Of a stretch of 32,684 nucleotides of DNA, positions 1 to 8,394 are shown piece by piece. This DNA is from Draconibacterium orientale. Lineage in GTDB: Bacteria > Bacteroidota > Bacteroidia > Bacteroidales > UBA1556. Every line of letters begins with the position of its first letter. The first letter of the stretch is position 1. Location of the stretch: the NCBI GenBank assembly GCA_020718275.1, contig DYSI01000024.1, positions 1 to 32,684 of the forward strand, in the 5' to 3' direction. The notes under the pieces are model-generated. The model searched no databases. It saw only the letters and a program-made list of their open reading frames with translations, and had not been told where the DNA came from. A program made the position numbers and the translations under genes.

Positions 1-159
1 AGATTACTTATCGCTGTTTCAAATAAACCTGTGGTATGATTAAGGATGAGCATTTAATTATTTGTTATAATCGACGTTTACACAGTTCAGTAATTTCTAA
101 TCCATTGGAAAAATTGATCTGCATCAATAATCTTTTTACACTATTCGAGCTATATTCTT

Positions 160-167
160 TAATTTTG
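160..167 (+). promoter_or_regulatory. Putative Bacteroidetes -7 promoter box
   Basis: TAATTTTG fits the Bacteroidetes sigma -7 consensus TAnnTTTG and ends 20 bp before the ATG at 188. No clear TTG -33 element is seen at the usual distance. The leader between box and start is A/T-rich with no Shine-Dalgarno sequence, as is common in this phylum. Confidence 0.4.
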
Positions 168-187
168 TAAAATTATAAATACTAAAA

Positions 188-727
188 ATGAGCGTAAAGT
201 CGATCATAAGAATTATCTTATTCCTAAGCCTCATGAGTCCAATCATGATGAAGTCTCAGGGCTTAAAATTCAATTCAATTCAGGATAATCTACTGGTAGG
301 TGGAAACTTCGGCATATCCATGGGATCCTATACCTACATCCAAATTGCGCCAACAGTTCATTATCAAGCTACTGATGAATTGATTTTGGGCTTAGGATTA
401 GATTATACCTATTTTAATGACAAAACCTACCAAGGATTTTCGTATCACGGATCGATTTGGGGACCGCGAGTATTTGCTCGCTATTTTGTATTCGACGACA
501 TTTTTCTACATGCTGAATATCAGCAGATTTACTACAAAGACGTGTACAATCAATACAATTTTTTAGAGTATATTTCGGAGTCAAAATTTTATGGTGGAGT
601 TGGATATCGCACCTGGTTTGGCGAAAATTCCTACGGTTTTATGACTTTACTTTTCGATTTACAAAGTAGTGATTTTGTTTTTGGAATCAACCCATTTTTA
701 CAAATCGGTTTTGCTGTAGGTATCTAA
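188..727 (+). CDS. Small exported beta-barrel-like protein, function unknown
   Basis: This gene encodes 179 residues. The N-terminus (about residues 1-24) is a hydrophobic Sec-type signal peptide ending near MKSQG. The rest alternates hydrophobic and polar residues with many Tyr, Phe and Gly, for example SMGSYTYIQIAPTVHY and FYGGVGYRTWFG, as in the strands of a small (about 8-strand) outer-membrane barrel. It has no catalytic motif I recognise. The ATG start follows an A-rich leader and a TAnnTTTG-like box. The stop codon overlaps the stop of the convergent gamma-carbonic-anhydrase gene by 4 bp, and nothing else is co-oriented with it in the window. The outer-membrane barrel assignment is inferred from composition; no specific family is claimed. 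Confidence 0.7.
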   Translation: MSVKSIIRIILFLSLMSPIMMKSQGLKFNSIQDNLLVGGNFGISMGSYTYIQIAPTVHYQATDELILGLGLDYTYFNDKTYQGFSYHGSIWGPRVFARYFVFDDIFLHAEYQQIYYKDVYNQYNFLEYISESKFYGGVGYRTWFGENSYGFMTLLFDLQSSDFVFGINPFLQIGFAVGI

Positions 728-1263
728 TCCTGAGGATTTTTAAGCGCTTCGTCCACATACCATTGCGCATACATTTGATAGCTATTCGATATCCGATCGA
801 TTTCGCCTTTGGTCAATTCAGGGTCAATTTTTTTGATAAGTTTAGCTGGCATTCCTGCGTAAATTGAACCACTTTCAACGCGAGTATTTTTAGTAACCAC
901 AGCGCCAGGTGCAATGATGCAATTACTTTCGATAACGGCATCATCCATAATAATAGCACCCATTCCGATAAGCACATGATCATGAATGGTACAACCATGA
1001 ACCACTGCATTATGCGCAATTGAAACATGATTTCCAATCTTGGTAGGACTTTTTTGATATGTAGCATGAACGGTAGCATTATCTTGAATATTAACATGAT
1101 GGCCAATGCGAATGGAATGCACATCACCACGAATTACGGCACTATACCATACGCTACAAGCGTCGCCCATGATTACATCGCCAACCACAACTGCTGTTTC
1201 TGCCAAAAAACAATCTTTTCCAAATTGAGGAGTATGTCCCAATAGTGACTTAATTATCGCCAT
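724..1263 (-). CDS. Gamma-class carbonic anhydrase family protein (hexapeptide-repeat)
   Basis: This gene encodes 179 residues of the left-handed beta-helix gamma-carbonic anhydrase / YrdA-like family. The hexapeptide pattern runs from about residue 20 to 140. Family signatures are visible: RGDVHSIRIG (45-54), NIQDNATVHA, and the three expected metal-binding histidines H66, H84 and H89 (SIAHNAVVHGC). Proteins of this family bind Zn or Fe; some hydrate CO2, while many have no shown activity, so the substrate is open. The ATG lies 14 bp inside the end of tilS on the same strand, so the two genes are very likely co-transcribed and translationally coupled. Length and motifs are normal for the family. 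Confidence 0.88.
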   Translation of the reverse strand: MAIIKSLLGHTPQFGKDCFLAETAVVVGDVIMGDACSVWYSAVIRGDVHSIRIGHHVNIQDNATVHATYQKSPTKIGNHVSIAHNAVVHGCTIHDHVLIGMGAIIMDDAVIESNCIIAPGAVVTKNTRVESGSIYAGMPAKLIKKIDPELTKGEIDRISNSYQMYAQWYVDEALKNPQD

Positions 1264-2587
1264 AAAATTCGAGTTTTAAAATATTATTAGTATTAATCTG
1301 AATTGCAAAATTTTGATCGATGCGTTCGCCAATGAGCCAAACTATTTGTTCACCTTGGCAAAGCACTTTAGTCTTTTCTTTTTGTGGCATGGACCGCTTA
1401 CAATCAATCAAATAATCGCTCACCTTTTTCCTGCCTCTCATGCCAAAAGGGCGAAAATCGTCCCCAGGTTTCCATGCGCGAATCGTCAAAGGAAACTGTA
1501 TTTTATCAAAATCTAAAAAGGCAAAATTAGGGTTTGATGATTTGAAATCGCCGCTATAAGGAAACGCTAGCCTAATCTTGGAACTAGCCCATGAAACATC
1601 CTCCAAAGAATTGAGCATGATAGTTTCTGATTCTAATTCATCAAAAATTCGTTCGCGCAAAATAATAGCATCTCGATCAATAATCACCTCATATTTAGCA
1701 GTTTGAACTCTTTTACCAGATCCATTTCCAGCTATCAAAAAGAGAATATTATGAATATGATTTTGCTCGAAGCCATAATCGCGCAGGCCATAATATAGAA
1801 GCAAAGCAGGCGTATCATGTTTTATTAGCCCATGTATTTGCATTTGAAATATTCCATAGACTGACTTTTGAATCAATCGAGTGAGCTCGGAATTAATTTG
1901 TTGAAGGGCAATTTTCTCCATATCGCTCAAAAAACCTAAGGTAGTATTTAAAGTTTCACTAAAATCTGGGCGCAATTTTTTAAAGATTGGAACAAGCTGA
2001 TGCCGGATATAATTGCGCTGATATTTATCGGAAGCATTAGAAGAATCTTCCAAAAAGTCAATTTCATTTTCATGTGCATAATCGGCAATAGCTAAGCGAT
2101 TTACAAACATTAAGGGGCGCAAAATCTTATTCTTACGACTAGCAATCCCATGCAATCCAGCAATGCCAGTTCCACGCAAAAGATTGATAAAGAAAGTTTC
2201 CGTTTGATCATCCAGATGATGAGCGAGGGCGATAAAGTCGTATTGATACTCGTCGGCTAAAGAATCGAACCATTGGTATCGCAATTGACGGGCGGCCATT
2301 TGAATACTAATTGAATGATTTTGAGCAAATTCTTTGGTGTCAAATTCAATTTGATAAATATTAATCTGATGCGCTTGGCAATACTGCTTTACAAAGGCAA
2401 ATTCGTTCAGTGACTCCTCTCCTCTCAACTTGAAGTGAATATTTGCAACCGCAAAATGGTAAGGTGATTTTTCAAACAAATCAAGCATCACCATTGAATC
2501 AATTCCCCCACTTACTGCCAATAAAAAGCGATATTGCAGCGGATTTTCCACCAAACTTTCAATATATTGCCTAAACTTTTGAATCAT
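1250..2587 (-). CDS. tilS: tRNA(Ile)-lysidine synthase
   Basis: This gene encodes 445 residues. TilS uses ATP to attach lysine to C34 of the CAU-anticodon tRNA(Ile), making lysidine, so that the tRNA reads AUA and is charged with isoleucine. The PP-loop SGGIDS (26-31) opens an N-type ATP-pyrophosphatase domain. LAHHLDDQTETFFINLLRG and the RPL/RNYIRH segment are typical of the family. The C-terminal TilS domain contains PGDDFRPFGMRGRKKVSDYL. It is a cytoplasmic enzyme, essential in most bacteria. The ATG lies only 4 nt after a TAATTTTG promoter-like box, leaving little room for a leader. The 3' end overlaps the gamma-carbonic-anhydrase start by 14 bp. Confidence 0.95.
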   Translation of the reverse strand: MIQKFRQYIESLVENPLQYRFLLAVSGGIDSMVMLDLFEKSPYHFAVANIHFKLRGEESLNEFAFVKQYCQAHQINIYQIEFDTKEFAQNHSISIQMAARQLRYQWFDSLADEYQYDFIALAHHLDDQTETFFINLLRGTGIAGLHGIASRKNKILRPLMFVNRLAIADYAHENEIDFLEDSSNASDKYQRNYIRHQLVPIFKKLRPDFSETLNTTLGFLSDMEKIALQQINSELTRLIQKSVYGIFQMQIHGLIKHDTPALLLYYGLRDYGFEQNHIHNILFLIAGNGSGKRVQTAKYEVIIDRDAIILRERIFDELESETIMLNSLEDVSWASSKIRLAFPYSGDFKSSNPNFAFLDFDKIQFPLTIRAWKPGDDFRPFGMRGRKKVSDYLIDCKRSMPQKEKTKVLCQGEQIVWLIGERIDQNFAIQINTNNILKLEFYGDN

Positions 2588-2591
2588 GCTA

Positions 2592-2599
2592 CAAAATTA
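2592..2599 (-). promoter_or_regulatory. Putative -7 box just before tilS
   Basis: On the minus strand this reads TAATTTTG, matching TAnnTTTG, and is separated from the tilS ATG by only 4 nt (TAGC). If it is used, the transcript would start at or next to the start codon and be nearly leaderless. No convincing -33 TTG is seen. Confidence 0.35.
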
Positions 2600-2641
2600 G
2601 AGATTATGTTGGGTAAAGCGATAAAAAGCGCAACAATAAGC

Positions 2642-2678
2642 AAAAAAAAAACTGCCTTGAATTAACAAGACAGTTTTT
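2642..2678 (-). terminator. Rho-independent terminator of the T9SS cargo gene
   Basis: The arms AAAAACTG (2647-2654) and CAGTTTTT (2671-2678) pair perfectly. They continue, after one C/A mismatch, with CTTG/CAAG around a 6-nt AATTAA loop. Read on the minus strand the hairpin is followed by a run of T from the A-tract at 2642-2651. It lies 18 bp after the stop of the gene ending at 2697. Confidence 0.8.
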
Positions 2679-2696
2679 GTGGTAGTAGCTATGAAA

Positions 2697-4622
2697 TTAA
2701 TTCACAATCATTTTCTTGGTTACGGTAGTTTTTCCAGCACGAACGGTATAAAAATAAACACCATTAGCAAGATTACCGGCATTCAAATTGAGGGTATGTG
2801 TTCCACTATTTTTAGTTCCATAGTTCATTTCATACACTTTTTGACCTGTAATATTAATTACTTCGATACTTAAATTAGAAGCTTTATCCAAGTTTACATC
2901 AATCTGAGTATTGGTGGTAAAAGGATTAGGACGGTTTTGAGAAACGCTGATTTGATTATTAACCGTTGAATTGAAACCAGAATTGGTAATAAAATCTGCA
3001 TCTACAAATGAAATTCCTTTGATATAATTATGTGTGATAGGAGCCCCAGGATCATTATCTTTATCAATTTCAGTTATAGGAAGTGTATATGTGCCATTAT
3101 CAGTAAAAACCAAATCAGACATATAGTGGAAATAGCAATCGCCATATAAGCTGGTACCAATGGTAAAATTAGTAGTTTCAGTTTGCTTATTGGAAACGAC
3201 ATCCCAACCCACTGCATAGATGTCTGGGAACATATTTAACAATAAATTAGATGCACCTGTTGGAGCCATGGTGGTATCAGTATCAGCCCAAGAAGCAAAT
3301 ATTTTAGTTCCATCTGCTGATTTAGCTGCTTGCAATCTCGAATCCCAACCAATAGCATTAGTACCTGAACCATAACCAGATTCAGCAGCAGGCACTGCAA
3401 TGGTGTAAATATCACCTAAATGACGAGCATTCCAACCAGCGCTGGTGGTATAAACATCAAAAATTGGATTTGATAATGAACTATTTGCAACATAATAGCT
3501 ATAACCTAATGAATCGATATTGTCAGAAGAGCTCGCTTTTACTAAAGCAATTAGGTGTAGATTTCCATTTGCATCAACAACGCCTTCCATGGTGCTACTA
3601 AAATTTGGACGACTTTGATCTGGGCTAACGCCTTTCATAGGTTGAAGATAATCAGTAATTACACTTAGGTTAGAGAAGTCGTAAACTGGCATTTTAGACC
3701 AAGTTGAGCCACTATTAATTGATTTCCAAACGATAGGCTGATAAGAGCGAACATCAAGAGAAGAATCACGACCGATAGTCCACACATAACCGATGGTTCC
3801 ATCAGCTGACCAAGCAGTATTGAAAGCCCAAACATAAGCAAAAGCACCACCGTCGGTATCTGCAATAAAGTTAGGTTTGAATTTGGTAAATGACCAATCG
3901 AAGTTAGAATTCGTTACATTAAAAGTACCAGTCATTAAATAAGCGGTATCAAGCAAATAAACAGGAGTGCTTTTATAAGCAGTTCCAATTACATGCACTT
4001 TATCATCAGAGGTAACGGACATACCCATACGAATTAAAGAACCATGAGAATCGAAAAAAGTACCATCAGCACTAGTGCTATCAAACTTGATGCTAGCACC
4101 AAAAGTTTTCACCCAATTGGCACCGTCAGTACATGGCCCCACAGCAATCCCAAAAGCATCAGAAACATTGGCATTAGCAGCAGGATTGAAAATAGCACCT
4201 GATGGATAACGACAATAATAACCATTTGCTGCACTAATGATAGGGAATCCGTGCCAAGTGTTGCCACCATCTGTTGAAATATTGGAAATGATATCTCCAC
4301 TACTTAAAGCGCTATTAGACCCCACTTTTCCACGGTGAGTAACTTGAATTAAATCCAATGATTCGTTAATGGAAACAGCTGATTGTTGCTCAACTAATGC
4401 TGTATAAACATTGGCTGAGTAGCCAACAGTTACTAGAGATACATTGCCTTTATCACCTTTGTGGTAACTTAAAGGACCGGTAGGTTGTGCTGTTCTTTCA
4501 GCAGTAGCATAGTTTGGTTCAACGGGTTGATTATTTTGCTTATAATCCGTTTTCAAAAGGTTTTGACCAAATGACCAGAAGCCAAAACCAAGTAATAAAG
4601 TTAAAAGTAATCCTTTTTTCAT
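2697..4622 (-). CDS. T9SS type A sorting-domain protein with Asp-box (BNR-like) repeats
   Basis: This gene encodes 641 residues. A Sec signal peptide (about 1-19, ending WSFGQ) is followed by a long Ser/Thr/Asn/Gly-rich exported region. Asp-box sequences STDGGNTW (116-123) and SINSGSTW (301-308) suggest a sialidase-like beta-propeller fold. No sialidase catalytic set is evident, so enzyme activity is not claimed. The last ~85 residues, from SVSQNRPNPF (about 559) through ITGQKVYE to GVYFYTVRAGKTTVTKKMIV, are a type A C-terminal sorting domain that targets the protein through the type IX secretion system to the surface or medium. It stands as a single transcription unit: promoter-like box at 4684-4691, terminator at 2642-2678. 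The role could be adhesion or glycan binding, but that is inference. Confidence 0.85.
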   Translation of the reverse strand: MKKGLLLTLLLGFGFWSFGQNLLKTDYKQNNQPVEPNYATAERTAQPTGPLSYHKGDKGNVSLVTVGYSANVYTALVEQQSAVSINESLDLIQVTHRGKVGSNSALSSGDIISNISTDGGNTWHGFPIISAANGYYCRYPSGAIFNPAANANVSDAFGIAVGPCTDGANWVKTFGASIKFDSTSADGTFFDSHGSLIRMGMSVTSDDKVHVIGTAYKSTPVYLLDTAYLMTGTFNVTNSNFDWSFTKFKPNFIADTDGGAFAYVWAFNTAWSADGTIGYVWTIGRDSSLDVRSYQPIVWKSINSGSTWSKMPVYDFSNLSVITDYLQPMKGVSPDQSRPNFSSTMEGVVDANGNLHLIALVKASSSDNIDSLGYSYYVANSSLSNPIFDVYTTSAGWNARHLGDIYTIAVPAAESGYGSGTNAIGWDSRLQAAKSADGTKIFASWADTDTTMAPTGASNLLLNMFPDIYAVGWDVVSNKQTETTNFTIGTSLYGDCYFHYMSDLVFTDNGTYTLPITEIDKDNDPGAPITHNYIKGISFVDADFITNSGFNSTVNNQISVSQNRPNPFTTNTQIDVNLDKASNLSIEVINITGQKVYEMNYGTKNSGTHTLNLNAGNLANGVYFYTVRAGKTTVTKKMIVN

Positions 4623-4683
4623 AGTGGTAAGTTTTAGTTAGACTTTAAATGGTTGCAGTAAATTATTTTCACATTTTAGATGT

Positions 4684-4691
4684 CAAAGATA
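4684..4691 (-). promoter_or_regulatory. Putative -7 promoter box for the T9SS cargo gene
   Basis: On the minus strand this reads TATCTTTG, an exact match to TAnnTTTG, 61 bp upstream of the ATG at 4622. The surrounding sequence is very AT-rich. A -33 TTG is not clear. Confidence 0.5.
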
Positions 4692-4776
4692 AAAATTAAT
4701 ACTAATAAATGTTACGTTAATAATATTTTTTTACTAAAATATTAATTTGGTTCGTATTTCCAATTTGTATGCAAAA

Positions 4777-7269
4777 TTATTCTTGCAAATATATTCGTTT
4801 TACGCGAGGTGAGATGGAGGTAAATAACTCGTAAGGAATGGTGCCAATAAGATTAGCTAGTTCAGTAATGCTCAATTTATCACCAAAAAGACATACTTCA
4901 TCACCCTCATTAGCCGACACTTGCTGTAAATCGACCATGCACATATCCATACAAACTTTACCGATGATTGGCAGTATCTGTCCGTTTATGAGAACCTTGC
5001 CCCGATTTAAACCAAACCGGCGATCGAATCCATCTGCATAACCAATGGGAATGGTAGCAATTCGCATCGATTCTGGCGCTTCAAAAGCGCCATTATAACC
5101 TACCTTATCCCCTTTCTTCAGGGTTTTAATTTGCGAAATAATCGTTTTTAGGGTACTCACCACTTTCAAATTATTTTGAATATTGGAATCAGAACCCACT
5201 CCATATAATCCAATCCCAATTCTCACCATATCAAACTGTGCTTCGGGGAATCTACTAATGGCAGCCGAATTGGCAATATGTCGCATGATTGAATAATCAA
5301 ATGCAGCTTGGATTTTTTGACTTATTTTATCAAACAAATGGATTTGACTATTGGTAACTTGGTCAGATTGAGGATCTTCAGAAGAAGCCAAATGCGAAAA
5401 AACACTGCGAATGGTGATATTGGGCATTACTTTCAATTGGGCAATTAAGGCGTCCACCTCGGATTCATCAAAACCTAAACGATGCATACCGGTATCTAAT
5501 TTTAAGTGAATACCAATAGGATTGCTTATGGGTAGCGATTCGCCCTGCAAAAGAGTATCAAGTTCTGAAAGTATTTTGAAGCTATAAATCTCTGGCTCAA
5601 GCTGATAAAAAAAGATAGATTCGAGCGCCTCCATCTCTGGATTCATCACCATAATTGGGAGTCGAATGCCTGCCTTTCTTAAATCAATACCCTCATCGGC
5701 ATAGGCCACTGCCAAATAATCGGCATGGTGAAATTGCAATAGATTAGCGACTTCGAAACTCCCACTTCCATAACTAAAGGCTTTCACCATAATCATGGTT
5801 TTGGTTTGCGGACGCAATAAGGATCGAAAGAAATTGAAATTATCCAACATAGCATTCAGATTAACTTCGAGGCGCGTTTGATGAATTTTCTTCCCCAAGG
5901 CCTTGTTAATTCTCTCAAACTCATAATTTCGGGCTCCTTTCAACAGAATAGTTTCGTTGCTGAAAGTCGAAAAGGGGAAATATTGCAAAAACTCCTCTGT
6001 AGTATCAAAAAAGACCGAATCGCTCTGAAAGAGAGCCTGGTGTAGTTTCAACCCAATGCCTATTCCTATAATGCGGCTAATTTTCTTTTGATTAATTATT
6101 TGAGCTACTTGCGAATAAAGGTCTTCTTGCGTTTTTCCGCTCTGCATGATATCTGAAAGTATCACTGTTTTTTTGCTATGCTGCTGCTGCTGAAGTAGAA
6201 AATCAAGCGCAATAACGAGGGCATTGAGATCAGAATTATAGCTGTCGTTGATGATAGAGCAATTATTAATTCCCTCTCTCAACTCCATTCGCATAGCAAT
6301 GGGCGTAAGTTTTGACATTCGTTCCTGAATATCCTCTTGACTAAAATCAAGATACAAAAGCAACAACCACAGGTGAATAGCATTTTCGATAGCGGCTTCG
6401 TCGGTAAATTGAATTTGAAGTTTTAAAGGCTGTTTTTTCCAAATTGCCACCAATGAAGTATGGGAACGCTCGGTAGTAACTTCTTGAACATAAAATGAAG
6501 CTTCTTTATTTTTACGACTCCAGTCGAGTAGATTTTTTTCCTTAAAAAAGTCAAGATTATAAATTCTTTCCGCAATATTTTGATGGTCGCGACAAAAGAT
6601 GAGCGTGCTAACTTTGACAAAGAGGTTCAGTTTTTCATTTACCTTTTGACGCATATCCACAAAACGTTCATGATGCGCGTCACCAATATTGGTAAAAATG
6701 CCGATGGTAGGCTGAATAACCTTTTCAAGTTTTGTCATTTCACCGTGTTCCGAAATACCAGCTTCAAAAATACCGAAATCATCGCCAGGCTGCAACTGAA
6801 ATACCGACAAGGGCACGCCAATTTGGGAGTTGTAACTCTTTGGACTACGGCAAATATGGAAATCAGAATGGAGGCATTGGTAAATCCATTCTTTGATAAT
6901 TGTTTTACCATTGCTACCGGTAATACCCACTACTGGTATATTAAATTTGCGACGGTGAGCCGCGCTTAAGGTTTGAAGCGCAGCAAGAGTATCAGGTACT
7001 AAAATGAAATTAGCGGATAAATGTTCATAATCGTCAGGTAGCTGGCTCACCAAGAAATTTGCAACTCCTTTATTAGCAAGCTCTTGAATATACCTATGTC
7101 CATCATTGCGCGTACTTACCAAGGCGACAAAAAGATTAACCTTGCTATCGATTAACTTTCGACTATCCGTCAATAAGTCATCAATGGCGTCAACTTCTGG
7201 GTTTTGCAAAAAGAGTTTTGCGCGAAGAAGTTTTGCTAAATCGGCTGTTCTGAAACGAGGTTCTTTCAA
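4777..7269 (-). CDS. murF-alr: Bifunctional MurF ligase / alanine racemase
   Basis: This gene encodes 830 residues, a MurF-Alr fusion typical of Bacteroidetes. Residues 1 to about 455 are MurF, which adds D-Ala-D-Ala to UDP-MurNAc-tripeptide: the ATP loop GITGSNGKT is at 115-123, FEAGISEHGEM at 168-178 and NDSYNSD at 341-347. Residues from about 465 are the PLP enzyme Alr, which makes D-Ala from L-Ala: the PLP lysine is K496 in VKAFSYGSG, the catalytic tyrosine Y725 in VGYNGAF, and the binding region RIGIGLYG is at 683-690. One polypeptide thus supplies D-Ala and uses its dipeptide in cytoplasmic peptidoglycan precursor synthesis; the dipeptide ligase Ddl is not in the window. The only plausible start is TTG at 7269: no in-frame ATG occurs before about residue 178, and a stop lies 21 bp upstream. 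TTGA overlaps the pdxA stop by 4 bp, indicating coupling. Confidence 0.95.
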   Translation of the reverse strand: MKEPRFRTADLAKLLRAKLFLQNPEVDAIDDLLTDSRKLIDSKVNLFVALVSTRNDGHRYIQELANKGVANFLVSQLPDDYEHLSANFILVPDTLAALQTLSAAHRRKFNIPVVGITGSNGKTIIKEWIYQCLHSDFHICRSPKSYNSQIGVPLSVFQLQPGDDFGIFEAGISEHGEMTKLEKVIQPTIGIFTNIGDAHHERFVDMRQKVNEKLNLFVKVSTLIFCRDHQNIAERIYNLDFFKEKNLLDWSRKNKEASFYVQEVTTERSHTSLVAIWKKQPLKLQIQFTDEAAIENAIHLWLLLLYLDFSQEDIQERMSKLTPIAMRMELREGINNCSIINDSYNSDLNALVIALDFLLQQQQHSKKTVILSDIMQSGKTQEDLYSQVAQIINQKKISRIIGIGIGLKLHQALFQSDSVFFDTTEEFLQYFPFSTFSNETILLKGARNYEFERINKALGKKIHQTRLEVNLNAMLDNFNFFRSLLRPQTKTMIMVKAFSYGSGSFEVANLLQFHHADYLAVAYADEGIDLRKAGIRLPIMVMNPEMEALESIFFYQLEPEIYSFKILSELDTLLQGESLPISNPIGIHLKLDTGMHRLGFDESEVDALIAQLKVMPNITIRSVFSHLASSEDPQSDQVTNSQIHLFDKISQKIQAAFDYSIMRHIANSAAISRFPEAQFDMVRIGIGLYGVGSDSNIQNNLKVVSTLKTIISQIKTLKKGDKVGYNGAFEAPESMRIATIPIGYADGFDRRFGLNRGKVLINGQILPIIGKVCMDMCMVDLQQVSANEGDEVCLFGDKLSITELANLIGTIPYELFTSISPRVKRIYLQE

Positions 7270-8387
7270 GGTAATAGTAAATCGTTGTCTTCAATTACGC
7301 CTAAATCTTGAATAGAAGCGTCAGGCACATTATCAAAATTAGAGAATGCTAATGGATTAGCAGAAATGTCGTCCCATTCACTTCTCTTTCTAAAAATATC
7401 AATTGCCAATAGCAATGCGGCCCTAAAAGAATCCGGTTCGGCAAGATTTTTTCCTGCAATATTATAGCCTGTTCCATGGTCGGGAGAAGTGCGCACAATA
7501 TTTAAACCAGCGGTAAAATTCACTCCATCCTCAAACGAAAGTGCTTTGAAAGGCAGCAAGCCCTGATCATGATACATCGCTAAAACGCCATCGAATTTTT
7601 GATAATCGCCAGAACCAAAAAAGCCATCGGCTGGAAAGGGTCCAAAAACTAACATCCCTTTATCTTTGGCAGCTTCAATGGCAGGAATAATAACTTCGAG
7701 CTCCTCTTTACCAAGCAATCCGTTGTCTCCAGCATGAGGATTTAATCCTAAGACCGCAATTTTAGCTTTGCGAAATCCAAAGTCAATAAGGAGGCTTTTC
7801 TCAAAAATCTCGAGTTTATCGAGTAACAATTCTTGGGTAATACTCGGCGCTACCTCTTTCAAGGGAATATGACCTGTGGCCACGGCAATACGCATTAAAT
7901 TGCTGGATAAAATCATCAACTCCTTGCCTTTACCAAATTTTGACGCCAAATATTCGGTATGTCCTGGGAAGCGGAAATTATCAGACTGAATATTATCCTT
8001 ATTGATAGGTGCAGTCACTAAAACATCGATACCATGACCCAAATCTTGGGTGGCCGCTTCAAGGGCTTCAAAAGCCAATTGACCAGCCAACTCCGTTGAT
8101 TCACCCATATCCACTTTGGCCTCTTCATTATATATATTAATGATGTTCAACCGGTTATCCATCGCTTGGTCAACAGAACGGATGCTGTTGAAATTGTAAT
8201 TGATGGCTGGAATTATCTTTTTATAATAACTCGCAAGTTTTGAGGATCCATAAAGAATAGGAATACAGAAATCGAACATGCGGAGATCTTGAAAAGTCTT
8301 CATAATCACCTCATAACCAATTCCATTATAGTCGCCATGACTAATTCCTACGCGTACTTTCTTATAATATTCGGGTTCGTTTTCCAT
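7266..8387 (-). CDS. pdxA: 4-hydroxythreonine-4-phosphate dehydrogenase
   Basis: This gene encodes 373 residues. PdxA oxidises 4-phosphohydroxy-L-threonine with NAD(P)+ in the DXP-dependent pathway to pyridoxal 5'-phosphate; the product condenses with DXP through PdxJ. Family signatures are visible: GISHGDYNGIGYEVI near the N-terminus, VTAPINKDNIQ, FPGHTEYLA, LGLNPHAGDNG, and the metal/substrate segment MYHDQGLLPFKAL followed by RTSPDHGTGYNIAGK. The length is slightly above the ~330 of E. coli, as is usual in Bacteroidetes. The ATG is 7 bp after the aminopeptidase stop, and its own stop overlaps the murF-alr TTG start. It is therefore in one operon with a PLP-dependent enzyme downstream. Confidence 0.95.
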   Translation of the reverse strand: MENEPEYYKKVRVGISHGDYNGIGYEVIMKTFQDLRMFDFCIPILYGSSKLASYYKKIIPAINYNFNSIRSVDQAMDNRLNIINIYNEEAKVDMGESTELAGQLAFEALEAATQDLGHGIDVLVTAPINKDNIQSDNFRFPGHTEYLASKFGKGKELMILSSNLMRIAVATGHIPLKEVAPSITQELLLDKLEIFEKSLLIDFGFRKAKIAVLGLNPHAGDNGLLGKEELEVIIPAIEAAKDKGMLVFGPFPADGFFGSGDYQKFDGVLAMYHDQGLLPFKALSFEDGVNFTAGLNIVRTSPDHGTGYNIAGKNLAEPDSFRAALLLAIDIFRKRSEWDDISANPLAFSNFDNVPDASIQDLGVIEDNDLLLP

Positions 8388-8394
8388 ATTTTTT

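Noticed and set aside
1-187. Possible gene in the left edge
   Set aside because: No open frame with coding character is seen; only a promoter-like box near its end.
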